64,000 nucleotides of DNA, taken from positions 186,001 to 250,000 of the forward strand of contig NZ_FNSW01000001.1 in assembly GCF_900104695.1 (NCBI RefSeq), read 5' to 3'. The notes beneath the pieces were generated by a model that worked only from the letters and a program-made list of their open reading frames with translations, was not told the DNA's origin and made no database searches. This stretch comes from Paenibacillus sp. GP183 (lineage in GTDB: Bacteria > Bacillota > Bacilli > Paenibacillales > NBRC-103111). Below are positions 37,453 to 46,264 of this stretch, one piece after another. The first letter of the stretch is position 1; every line of letters begins with the position of its first letter. The translations under genes were made by a program, and so were the position numbers.

Positions 37453-39609
37453 ATGAGCCACTTACGATGGATGCAATCAGCTGCGCTTGCTTTAACCTTG
37501 ACACTCGGTATCACATCTCTGGCCCCAGCTCTTGCTGCATCAGGAGCTTCAGTTTCTGTCAGAGCTGCGGTCGGGAAGGTTCAAGTAACGGCGAGCAGCT
37601 ACATGGAGCTTAAACAAATCAATTTGCTGCCTGACCAAAGCGGCAAGCTCGCCGCTTTTACCATCACGATTCATAATCAAGGCAGCAGCGAGCTGCAGTT
37701 CATTGACTACTGGGTACGGTTAAAAAGCAAATCAGGCAACAAATTTTCCACCCGCCTGCTCCCGGCAGACAAGGATAAGAATCAGGTCACGCCGGGCTCG
37801 AGCATGGATATTACGTTTTATGCCAAGGTCAATGAAAGCACGGCACTGCAAGATTTAATCGTGCAGTTTATTAAATGGGATTTCAATCAACCCGATTTTG
37901 AAAATGTGATTGGCGAGGTCGCGGTTCCAGACTCTTATACGAACGTAATACCCGCGGATGAAGCTTATCTCATGAGAATTGGAGGCACAGATGTAGCTGC
38001 CTCCATCAAAAAGGTTGTCAGCAACAAGAACGAAAAGTATTATGTGCCGACCGTCTATTTGAACTTGGAAAACGCAGGGTCGAATGCGGTCACCATGCCT
38101 GCCTATTTATTTTCCATTCTCACCTCGGAAGGCCTGATGTACCCACTGGAGGCCAAGAGCTTTAAAGATCTAACCATTAACCCTAAGGAATCCAAAGAAA
38201 TTCAGCTTTCCGGAACGATACCGGTTTCAGTCTCCCCAGACAATTGGCAGCTGGTGATTACTGAGAATTTGACGGATTTGAAGCTGAAATTACAGATAGC
38301 TTCGTTTGAGCTCCCGAAGGCTGCCCGGCAGGAGGACGGCTCCATCGGCAAGGAATATTCGTTCACGAGTAAATCGGGTGTATATACGGCTAAGATGAAT
38401 GGTTTGTATCGCCTTCCTTGGGAGGATCAGGACATTTTGACAGCTGACCTGACTTTATTGAATAAAGGTACGGATTCGCTGCCGATTCCTGATTTGACCG
38501 GATACTTTATGCTTGACAATGCCGTCAAGGTTGAAGCCAAGCTTGTGAAGATTGCCAAAGTTATTGCATTAGGAACAAACTCGAACGTAAGCTTTCAAAT
38601 CGCAGGTAAAATTCCTTATACTTACGAGTTTTCCCAGGTTAAGCTTGTGCTTCAGGAGAAAGAAACCGCAGGAAGCACAACGGGGGGTTCAACAGGTGGA
38701 TCAACAGGGACGGTAACCGATGTTTTGGAATTTACCGGCCAGTCTGAACTGCAAGCGATCCCACTGCAAAAACAAACAGAATCTTATACGCTTACCGACA
38801 TTGGCCGCCAATCGAAGTTCACGGTTCGCAGTACAGCCTCTTACTCGGGTAAAACCGGAAAGCTGTTCACAGTGCAGCTGGAAGCCGCCAATCTTGAAAA
38901 ACGTTTCTCAACCATAGCCAAGCTGGTTGCTCATTTCCGTGCGGAGAATGGTACCATATTCCCTGCTGCAATAGCAGAAGTGAAAAACAAAGTAAGCCCA
39001 AGCGGCAAAGCGATTTTGAATGTATCTGCTACTCTGCCGCTTAGTTATTCGACATCGAATATGCAGCTCCTGATCGGTGAAGCGGTAACGGACGGCATGC
39101 TGACGGAAGGGGATAAGGCAGTAGCGGACTCTTATGTGAAACCTGCTGCCTTTGTACTGCCGGAGGAAGATAAGACGGTCAAGGATAAACTGAAAGATGT
39201 ACAATTGTTCCCTTATACGATCTCGATGAACAAAATTGGAACAACTATTGAGAACAGTAAAGTTACTTTGATCTTCGATTACGAAATCACCAAAGATGCA
39301 TTGACCGAAACGAATCTGGAAGGGCGTAAGCTGATCATCTCGCTTGATGACAGTAAGGGCATCAAATCGTTCGAAAGAGCGTTTGATCTCAAAAGCTTGG
39401 AGCCTGCTGCCAGTGATGCGACAACAGACTTAACAAATACGCTGCAGCTAGGCAAACATGAGAAATTTAAAATCAGTGTTACGGATGCGGATCTAATCTA
39501 CAAGTTGGAGTTTTTGAAAAAATACAACGTTAGTGTTTACGAAGAATTCCAGGGACAAAGAAAGCTTCTAGCGTCTCAAGCTAATGACTGGTTCACAATC
39601 TCGGATTAA
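37453..39609 (+). CDS. Secreted multi-domain beta-rich protein (export locus 1)
   Basis: 718 residues from ATG 37453 after GGAAGGAG; a longer frame to 37324 overlaps the binding-protein gene and has no site. An N-terminal signal peptide (cleavage near LAPALAASGA) is followed by at least four similar segments of ~100-130 residues. Each is built as hydrophobic strands with the pattern N-x-GS, P-x-Y/L, F, G, Y/F-P, then a polar-Pro-x-S turn, e.g. LNLENAGSNAVTMPAYLFSI. A Ser/Gly/Thr linker GSTTGGSTGGSTG lies around residues 408-425. No known family recognised. No cell-wall anchor motif seen. Confidence 0.8.
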   Translation: MSHLRWMQSAALALTLTLGITSLAPALAASGASVSVRAAVGKVQVTASSYMELKQINLLPDQSGKLAAFTITIHNQGSSELQFIDYWVRLKSKSGNKFSTRLLPADKDKNQVTPGSSMDITFYAKVNESTALQDLIVQFIKWDFNQPDFENVIGEVAVPDSYTNVIPADEAYLMRIGGTDVAASIKKVVSNKNEKYYVPTVYLNLENAGSNAVTMPAYLFSILTSEGLMYPLEAKSFKDLTINPKESKEIQLSGTIPVSVSPDNWQLVITENLTDLKLKLQIASFELPKAARQEDGSIGKEYSFTSKSGVYTAKMNGLYRLPWEDQDILTADLTLLNKGTDSLPIPDLTGYFMLDNAVKVEAKLVKIAKVIALGTNSNVSFQIAGKIPYTYEFSQVKLVLQEKETAGSTTGGSTGGSTGTVTDVLEFTGQSELQAIPLQKQTESYTLTDIGRQSKFTVRSTASYSGKTGKLFTVQLEAANLEKRFSTIAKLVAHFRAENGTIFPAAIAEVKNKVSPSGKAILNVSATLPLSYSTSNMQLLIGEAVTDGMLTEGDKAVADSYVKPAAFVLPEEDKTVKDKLKDVQLFPYTISMNKIGTTIENSKVTLIFDYEITKDALTETNLEGRKLIISLDDSKGIKSFERAFDLKSLEPAASDATTDLTNTLQLGKHEKFKISVTDADLIYKLEFLKKYNVSVYEEFQGQRKLLASQANDWFTISD

Positions 39610-39638
39610 ATAAAACGAAGGCCTAATGGTTTTCATCA

Positions 39639-39671
39639 GACTGTCGATAAAGTTTCGACGGTCTTTTTTTT
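39639..39671 (+). terminator. Intrinsic terminator of export locus 1
   Basis: GACTGTCGA/TCGACGGTC arms and a nine-T run, 30 bp after the secreted-protein gene. Confidence 0.88.
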
Positions 39672-39723
39672 ATGAATAACTGGGGAATGATGGACGGCTT
39701 TCGCTTTTTTTGTGGACTTGGGA

Positions 39724-39816
39724 GTCATGCCTGGTCATACGGGTCATACCAAAAGTCATATGAAGTCATAAAGAAAGCCGGGTGTAATATGACCATAAAA
39801 TGCCATATTTCATGAC
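39724..39816. promoter_or_regulatory. Array of GTCATA repeats upstream of the RND locus
   Basis: GTCAT(A/G) starts at 39724, 39734, 39743, 39755 and 39765: spacings of 10, 9, 12 and 10 bp, close to one helical turn. Inverted copies TATGAC (39788-39793) and CATGAC (39811-39816) follow. A TATAAT at 39849-39854 has no good -35, as expected of an activator-dependent promoter. The arrangement suggests binding of a response-regulator-type activator; no regulator gene is adjacent. Confidence 0.6.
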
Positions 39817-39848
39817 TAAATTCACCTGTATTTCCAGCTTAGAGCCTA

Positions 39849-39854
39849 TATAAT
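39849..39854 (+). promoter_or_regulatory. Candidate -10 box of the RND operon
   Basis: TATAAT within CTATATAATGAG, 54 bp before the RND start. No consensus -35 at 16-18 bp upstream (the sequence there is CTGTAT). Confidence 0.5.
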
Positions 39855-39908
39855 GAGAGTATTAAAGATTGTAGATACAGTAGATAGTTCGGTTATGGAG
39901 GAGTAGGA

Positions 39909-42900
39909 ATGAACAAATTAACCCAATTTTCAATGAAAAACATTGCGGCGGTCTTTATTATTATGGTGCTGCTGGTCGTGGGGGGCACTTATTCCGCAAC
40001 CACACTCAAAGTGGAAAGCATGCCAGACATTTCATTCCCGGTCGTGATTGTGACTGCCCAGTATACGGCCCCGCCCAAGGATGTGTTGGAGCAGGTTACG
40101 AAGCCGATAGAGAAAGCCGTATCCGGTCTCGACGGACTTAAGAATTTGACATCGAGCTCACAGGACAATTTTGCACAGATCATTTTGGAGCTGGAGCAAA
40201 GCAAGAAGCCGGATGACGTCAAAAAAGACGTGGAGAGCTTAATTGCAAATGTTAAAATGCCGCAAGGTGCTGAGAAGCCCAAGGTGCTGACAGCAGGCTT
40301 TGCCAGTGAGCCGGTTTACTACATGGCCGTATATGGAGAAGACGGCATGAATCAAACAGAGCTCGATAAAGTGTATAAGGATACGATCCTGCCGGGATTT
40401 GAATCAATCAAAGGGATAGATCACGTAGACTCTGTCGGCAATCAGGAGGGTATTCTCAACATCAAGCTGGATGCAGGTGCGATCAACAATTACGGACTTA
40501 CACCTGCCCAGGTTTCAGGATTGATTCAAGCCTCTCTAATCTCCAGTCCCGCCGGTGTTGTAGACTTTAGCGGCAACACTCAGATGGTGCGGGTCAAAGG
40601 ACAGCTGGATTCGATTTACAATTTGGATAATTTGAAAATTTCCACTCCGCGAGGAGATACTTTGCTGCTAAAGCAAATCGCCAGGATCGAAGCGATCAGC
40701 GAGTCTACCTTTGTGGCCAGATTGGATGCCAAGCCGGCAATCGGAGTGCTTTTATACAAAACCAAGGCTGCCAACGCAGTTGAGTTCGCGAATACGGCGG
40801 ATAAGAAAATGGCAGAATGGGAGAAGAAGATACCGGGCGTTTCATTTCACATCGTGCTTAACGGCGCTACTTCAATTAAGGAATCAGTCAACGGAATGGT
40901 TCAAGAGGGCGGTTTGGGTGCAGTGTTGGCATCCCTGATGATCCTGCTCTTTTTGAGAAATCTGCGCATGACCTTTATCGTTCTGGTCTCGATTCCTTTA
41001 TCTATTGTCATTACCTTGCTGTTCATGGGCCCACTGGGCATCTCTCTTAATATCATGACACTCGGCGGTCTCGCGATCGCTATCGGGCGGGTTGTTGATG
41101 ACAGTATCGTTGTCATTGAGAATATTTACAGCCAGCTGCAAAAAGCGCATGACCGCAATGAATCCGTCATTAAACTCGCGACAAAGCAGGTATCTTCTGC
41201 TATTACATCCTCCACAATCACAACGGTAGGTGTATTCGCTCCAATTGCTCTTGTTAGCGGAGTCTTAGGGGAAGTGTTCCGACCCTTTGCCCTTACACTC
41301 GTCTGTGCCTTGTTGTCCTCACTCATTGTGGCGCTAACGGTCATTCCCATGCTGGCCAAAATCATGGTCATGAAAAGCAGCAAAATCCCTCATCATGATG
41401 AGAACAAGGTTAGCTGGATGACGAAACGTTACAAACGAGCATTATTATGGTCCCTGAATAATCGAATCAAGACTTTATTGATGGCCGCACTCATATTTGT
41501 TCTCTCTTTTGTGCTGATCGTTCCTCATCTGGGTATGGCTTTTATGCCGGAGAGTCAATCGGATAAGCAAATGGTCTATCAAATTAAAATGCCGAGAGAG
41601 ACCTCTTTGGAGACGATGAACGCCAAGGCCAAGGAAATTGAGGCTATGCTTAGAGAAGCTAAGGATACCGAAAATAAATCACTTTTTAAATACAATGAAG
41701 CACTGATTGGATATGATTTTGGCAGAGACCGTCTTGCTTATAAGGCTACAATGTTTACAGAAGTTTCTGCAATTACAGATGCTAAAAAAGCCGTCAAGCA
41801 ATATCAAGATGAAATATTGAAGCTTTTGCCCAAAGGCTCCGAAGTTAATGGCCAGTTGATTTCCTTCGGACCTGGAGGCAGCGGTGGAGTGGATTTCTCT
41901 TACGCGTTAAAAGGCGATGATCAGCTATATCTGAAACAAGCGGCCTTAATGATCAAAGAGAAGATGAAAGAGTTCCCGGAATTGAACGATGTCAAAGACA
42001 GCCTGAGTGAATCCAAAACAGAAGTTGAAATTACAATCGACGAGAACAAAGCAAGAATATACAATTTAACAATTGCCGGGGTTCTGGAAAATGTACACAA
42101 CTGGATTAAGGAAGAAAAGCTTGGTGACATTAAATTCGATAACGTGACCTATTCAACAAAGGTGATGCTGGATCCGAAATTCAAAAATTCCATGGATCAA
42201 ATGGGAAACCTACTGATTAAAACTCAAACTGGACAAAGCGTTCATTTGAATGAAATTGCGAAAATCAGACAAATTGATGCGCCGATTTCCATCAGCAGGG
42301 AATCACAGGCTCAAGTTCTGAATGTTACCGCCAAAATCGACAGCAAGGATAAAGGCGGGGTGAGCAACAAGGTTTCCGCGGAATTGGCGAAAATCGAGCT
42401 TCCACCCGGTGTCAGCCGTGAAGTGAAGGGTGTTACCGATGATATTAACAACAGCTTTATGCAAATGTTTTTGGCCATGGGCGCTTCGATTTTCATTGTA
42501 TACCTGGTCATGGTGTTAGCCTTTGGGAATGCCAGTGCACCATTCGCTATTCTTTTCTCCTTACCGCTTGCAGCTATTGGGGGCTTGCTGGGTCTTCTGG
42601 TTACCGGCGAATCGGTCAACATAACCTCACTGATCGGGTTCCTGATGTTAATCGGGATTGTTGTCACCAATGCCATCGTGCTGGTTGACCGCGTTCAGCA
42701 GCTTCGTGAGCAGGGTCACACGGTTCGCGATGCGCTCGTAGAAGCGGGTTTAACACGCTTAAGACCGATTATTATGACGGCAGGTGCTACGATTATTGCT
42801 TTGATGCCGCTTGCGCTCGGCCTGTCCAAGGGAACGATTATTTCCAAGGGCTTAGCGGTTGTCGTTATCGGAGGACTTACAACTTCAACACTGCTTACTT

Positions 42901-43067
42901 TAGTCATCGTACCGATTGTATACGAATTGATTTATGGCTTCAAAGGCAGAATCTCGCGGATGTTTAGTAAAAAAGCAGGAAAAGGTTCAAAGGCTGAAGC
43001 CACCGTATTGGTCCCACCGGCACCACCCGTTGTTCAACCATTTGGCAAATTGGAAAAGGAGATATAA
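39909..43067 (+). CDS. RND-family efflux pump, SwrC/YerP-like (export locus 2)
   Basis: 1052 residues from ATG 39909 after ATGGAGGAG. Twelve membrane helices with the RND arrangement: TM1 at residues 12-32, a large external loop beginning with VESMPDISFPVV, helices from about 335, a second loop, and TM8-12 near 850-1020. The proton-relay motif IGRVVDDSIVVIENIYSQL in TM4 is intact. In monoderms such pumps (SwrC) expel surfactin-like lipids and drugs by proton antiport; the substrate here is not known. The 300 bp upstream hold a terminator and the GTCATA array. Confidence 0.94.
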   Translation: MNKLTQFSMKNIAAVFIIMVLLVVGGTYSATTLKVESMPDISFPVVIVTAQYTAPPKDVLEQVTKPIEKAVSGLDGLKNLTSSSQDNFAQIILELEQSKKPDDVKKDVESLIANVKMPQGAEKPKVLTAGFASEPVYYMAVYGEDGMNQTELDKVYKDTILPGFESIKGIDHVDSVGNQEGILNIKLDAGAINNYGLTPAQVSGLIQASLISSPAGVVDFSGNTQMVRVKGQLDSIYNLDNLKISTPRGDTLLLKQIARIEAISESTFVARLDAKPAIGVLLYKTKAANAVEFANTADKKMAEWEKKIPGVSFHIVLNGATSIKESVNGMVQEGGLGAVLASLMILLFLRNLRMTFIVLVSIPLSIVITLLFMGPLGISLNIMTLGGLAIAIGRVVDDSIVVIENIYSQLQKAHDRNESVIKLATKQVSSAITSSTITTVGVFAPIALVSGVLGEVFRPFALTLVCALLSSLIVALTVIPMLAKIMVMKSSKIPHHDENKVSWMTKRYKRALLWSLNNRIKTLLMAALIFVLSFVLIVPHLGMAFMPESQSDKQMVYQIKMPRETSLETMNAKAKEIEAMLREAKDTENKSLFKYNEALIGYDFGRDRLAYKATMFTEVSAITDAKKAVKQYQDEILKLLPKGSEVNGQLISFGPGGSGGVDFSYALKGDDQLYLKQAALMIKEKMKEFPELNDVKDSLSESKTEVEITIDENKARIYNLTIAGVLENVHNWIKEEKLGDIKFDNVTYSTKVMLDPKFKNSMDQMGNLLIKTQTGQSVHLNEIAKIRQIDAPISISRESQAQVLNVTAKIDSKDKGGVSNKVSAELAKIELPPGVSREVKGVTDDINNSFMQMFLAMGASIFIVYLVMVLAFGNASAPFAILFSLPLAAIGGLLGLLVTGESVNITSLIGFLMLIGIVVTNAIVLVDRVQQLREQGHTVRDALVEAGLTRLRPIIMTAGATIIALMPLALGLSKGTIISKGLAVVVIGGLTTSTLLTLVIVPIVYELIYGFKGRISRMFSKKAGKGSKAEATVLVPPAPPVVQPFGKLEKEI

Positions 43068-43071
43068 GAAT

Positions 43072-44328
43072 ATGAAACGTCATCTATCTATATTAACGAC
43101 AAGCTCGAAATGGGCGGCGGTTTTGGTGCTGAGCAGTGCTTTGATCGCTGGCTGTACCTCGCAAGCAGCAGGACCGGCTGCGAGCCCTTCACCTGCACAA
43201 GCGCAGCAAAACAAGAGTGTTAAGGTTGCCAAAGTCGGAAAACAAAAAATCGGCGATCCGCAAGAACAAATCGGGGATGTGGTTTCTTCCATTCAGCTGG
43301 ATGTCGTTACCAAAGCCGGCGGGGAAGTTGTCGAAATCCTCAAGAAGCGCGGCGATAAGGTGGCCAAGGGAGATATCCTGTTCAAGCTGGATACCTCGGA
43401 TATTGAACTGCAAAAGGAACAAAGTCTGCTTTCGATTAAAAGCGCATCGGCCGGACTTGCCAAAGCTCGTGAGGATTTGGCAAATGGACGGACAGAGTTG
43501 GTGAACGGAATCACCAAGCTGTCCCAAGCCGTAAAGGACGCAGAGAAAGATTACAACAATGCCCATAATAATTACGATCTTGGGAATATCAGCAAAGAGC
43601 AGCTGGATCAAGCAGAAACCAGGTTTACCAATGCCAAGCTGGATCTGCAAATCGCACAAAAGAAGCTGAATACGCTTGATAACACCAATTCTTTGGCTCC
43701 CGTCGAGCTGCAGCTGGAATCTGCTCAGCTTGGCGTCAAAAGTGCAGATAAAGCGATCCGAAATACCGAGGTTAAAGCAGCTGCATCCGGAATCCTGACT
43801 GATTTTAACGTAGAGCTTGGCATGTCAGTTCCTGCCGGCTTCAAAGCCGGACAGGTTCAGCAGACCGACCCGCTTAAAGTCAAAGCCGAATTGACGGAAG
43901 CTGCCGCCAAGCTCGTGAGAGGAAAAGGTCAACTGAGTTTCTATATCCCCGGTACTTCGGAAAAGCTGACAGGTATGGTGATCTACTTATCCGATATCAT
44001 GAATGCCCAGTCCAAAGCGTATGATTTGGAGCTGCAAGTGCCTAATTCCAATGGACAAATCAAGCCAGGCGCGAAAGCCCAGATTCTTTTGACAGCGGAT
44101 GAAGAGCAGGTTGTGATTGCCATACCTACATTAAGCCTTGTACGAGAAGGCGGAGATTCTTTCGTATTTATTCTTGAAGGTGACACCGTGCATAAGAGAA
44201 AAGTGGAGCTGGGCCGTATTAGTGAAACCAACCAGGAAATTATTTCCGGAATAAAAGCCGATGAGAACCTAGTCGTTTCCGGTCAGCATCAGTTGAAAGA
44301 TCTTGAAAAAGTTAAAGTTTCTAATTAA
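43072..44328 (+). CDS. Efflux adaptor lipoprotein, RND-type (export locus 2)
   Basis: 418 residues from ATG 43072 after AAAAGGAGATATAAGAAT; an in-frame start at 42934 lies within the pump gene. Lipobox LIAGC. Lipoyl half VVEILKKRGDKVAKGDILFKLD, a long coiled coil of ~110 residues (NGRTELVNGITKLSQAVKDA onward), second lipoyl half IRNTEVKAAASGILTDFNVE, then beta-barrel and membrane-proximal domains. Coupled closely to the pump gene (4 bp gap). The long coiled coil would reach well into the cell wall. Confidence 0.92.
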   Translation: MKRHLSILTTSSKWAAVLVLSSALIAGCTSQAAGPAASPSPAQAQQNKSVKVAKVGKQKIGDPQEQIGDVVSSIQLDVVTKAGGEVVEILKKRGDKVAKGDILFKLDTSDIELQKEQSLLSIKSASAGLAKAREDLANGRTELVNGITKLSQAVKDAEKDYNNAHNNYDLGNISKEQLDQAETRFTNAKLDLQIAQKKLNTLDNTNSLAPVELQLESAQLGVKSADKAIRNTEVKAAASGILTDFNVELGMSVPAGFKAGQVQQTDPLKVKAELTEAAAKLVRGKGQLSFYIPGTSEKLTGMVIYLSDIMNAQSKAYDLELQVPNSNGQIKPGAKAQILLTADEEQVVIAIPTLSLVREGGDSFVFILEGDTVHKRKVELGRISETNQEIISGIKADENLVVSGQHQLKDLEKVKVSN

Positions 44329-44354
44329 TTAAAAGATGTCCTGGGAGGATAACA

Positions 44355-46082
44355 ATGAATAGATCATGGAAAAAAACAACCGCTGTCGCTCTGCTTTCAG
44401 CCGTATTTATAACGAACGCTTATCCGGTATGGGCCTCCGATTCTGTCTCTTCAGAAGGTTCGGCTGTTGCACAGAGTGCTCAAACCAGGTATGCACTGAA
44501 CCCATCCATCGAAGTGGAAATCAAGAGCATCCTAAATGAAAGTACCCTGGACGGAACGAAGCTGGGCGCTGTAGTACGCATGCACAATACAAGCTCCAAG
44601 GTCACTCGGGTGCCTGAATATGAGCTGCGGGTCCGCACTGCAGACGGTGTTGAATACACCCTTCAATCCAGCTCGAAGAACGCTAAATCGCTGCAGCCTA
44701 AGGCTCAGCAGGAGCTAAGCTATTTAGCGATCATTGATCAAACGGATCAGATTGAATTGTCTCAAATCAGCTGGGTAGATGTCGATATGTATGTATATCC
44801 GAAACAGGAAACAACCCTGCTTACCTTGCCCGTAGATACAAGCAACTCCTGGAAGGGCAGCAATTCACTGATAACGAATCCAACCGCTCTTCTCAAATGG
44901 GGTGATACTTTTACCCTGCCGGCACTGAACTCGCCTATCGTTTACAAGACAAAGGATATCCATTTGGAATTTGCGGATAAAAAACCGGTTTCTATCGTAC
45001 AAATTGAGGCATCGAATCCAACCAAAGAGCGCCAAACGGTTCCCGCTTTTACGATGGACGGCAAGACGGAGAGCCAAGTGTTCGCAGGCAAGAGGGCGGA
45101 AGGAGCAATTACCCTGGAGCCAGGAGAGAAGCAATACTTGCATATGCTCATTCCCACCGAGCTTGGCAGCAGCTTAAGCAGCTTGAATGTACTGACTCCG
45201 GAAAAGTTTTTTGCTGGCGGAGAAGATAAAAGCTACAGCGTAGGCCGGCTGAACATCCTTCTGCCAGGCAAGGCGACTTCAGCAATTCCGGCAGCAGCTT
45301 ATGAGCTCGGCAAGCCGATGCAGCTGGATCCTCTTAACAAAAAGATTCACAAGAGTATGGATGTTTCTTTAGTTGAACTGCACGTGAAGGAAAATGATAC
45401 GGATGGTTTCCAAACGGCTGTGGCCAAGTTTAAGCTGACCAACCGCAGTGAACGCCCGCTTCCGGTCCCAGTTTTCCAAACGGAGCTAGCCAGCAAAGAT
45501 GGCTATACTTATTCCGGCAGCAGACAAAGTGCTACAGCACTGAATATTGTGCCTAATGCATCCTATGTGGTTAGCTACTCATTTGCATTGCCTGCCTCTG
45601 AAACTGGAGAGGGCCTGAGACTCAGCCTTTACGATAAGCAAACGACAGGTGATAATAGCTATAATTCCATATTGGCTTCTTATCATGTTGCGGCACTCAG
45701 TGATTATGACGATAAATTGTTGAAGGTTTATCCGTTCGATGTGAAGGTGGATAATTGGTCATTAGGCGCGCAATACTCCCCAATGACTGGTTACAATTAT
45801 AAATTAAAGCTTATCCTAGGTTTAACCCAGGATAAGCAGGTTTTGACGGATGCCAATTCGAACAAACTAGAATTTGATGTTTTTGATTCCGTAGACAACA
45901 TGATCGGCAGTACAATTAAAGGCTTTACTGGAGCTAATCATCTGCAAAGCGGAGAGAACAACATTAATCTGAATGCAACTTCCGAACAGCTTGCTTTCCC
46001 GGTGCATATCAAGGTTTACGAAGTATTGACCAACGAAAATGGAGAAACCGCAAAACGCTTCTTAACCACTTTTAAACAATGA
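44355..46082 (+). CDS. Secreted multi-domain beta-rich protein (export locus 2)
   Basis: 575 residues from ATG 44355 after CTGGGAGG. Signal peptide with cleavage near AYPVWASD. The rest is strand-rich, in segments of ~110-130 residues, e.g. LGAVVRMHNTSSKVTRVPEY and AVAKFKLTNRSERPLPVPVF. These follow the same N-x-S...P-x-Y/F pattern as the protein at 37453. I recognise no database family. By position it belongs with the RND pump and adaptor. No anchor motif, so it is probably released or held by non-covalent contacts. Confidence 0.8.
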   Translation: MNRSWKKTTAVALLSAVFITNAYPVWASDSVSSEGSAVAQSAQTRYALNPSIEVEIKSILNESTLDGTKLGAVVRMHNTSSKVTRVPEYELRVRTADGVEYTLQSSSKNAKSLQPKAQQELSYLAIIDQTDQIELSQISWVDVDMYVYPKQETTLLTLPVDTSNSWKGSNSLITNPTALLKWGDTFTLPALNSPIVYKTKDIHLEFADKKPVSIVQIEASNPTKERQTVPAFTMDGKTESQVFAGKRAEGAITLEPGEKQYLHMLIPTELGSSLSSLNVLTPEKFFAGGEDKSYSVGRLNILLPGKATSAIPAAAYELGKPMQLDPLNKKIHKSMDVSLVELHVKENDTDGFQTAVAKFKLTNRSERPLPVPVFQTELASKDGYTYSGSRQSATALNIVPNASYVVSYSFALPASETGEGLRLSLYDKQTTGDNSYNSILASYHVAALSDYDDKLLKVYPFDVKVDNWSLGAQYSPMTGYNYKLKLILGLTQDKQVLTDANSNKLEFDVFDSVDNMIGSTIKGFTGANHLQSGENNINLNATSEQLAFPVHIKVYEVLTNENGETAKRFLTTFKQ

Positions 46083-46085
46083 AAC

Positions 46086-46134
46086 AACAGCAAAAAGCCG
46101 CTGGGATCTGAGGATCTGCGGCTTTTTTGCTGTT
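46086..46134. terminator. Strong bidirectional terminator after locus 2
   Basis: Long arms AACAGCAAAAAGCCGC and GCGGCTTTTTTGCTGTT around a 16-base loop; T-rich on both strands. It separates the plus-strand locus from the minus-strand deacetylase. Confidence 0.88.
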
Positions 46135-46264
46135 ATAGGAGTTTATAAGATGGTGTCTCGAACCGGTTGATAAGATGGACCACAACGACCCGGTGCATCG
46201 CAGTGCTCCCTCGACTAATAAGGCGCAAACATCCTTTGCCGGAGGCGCGATAACCGTCGATCGC

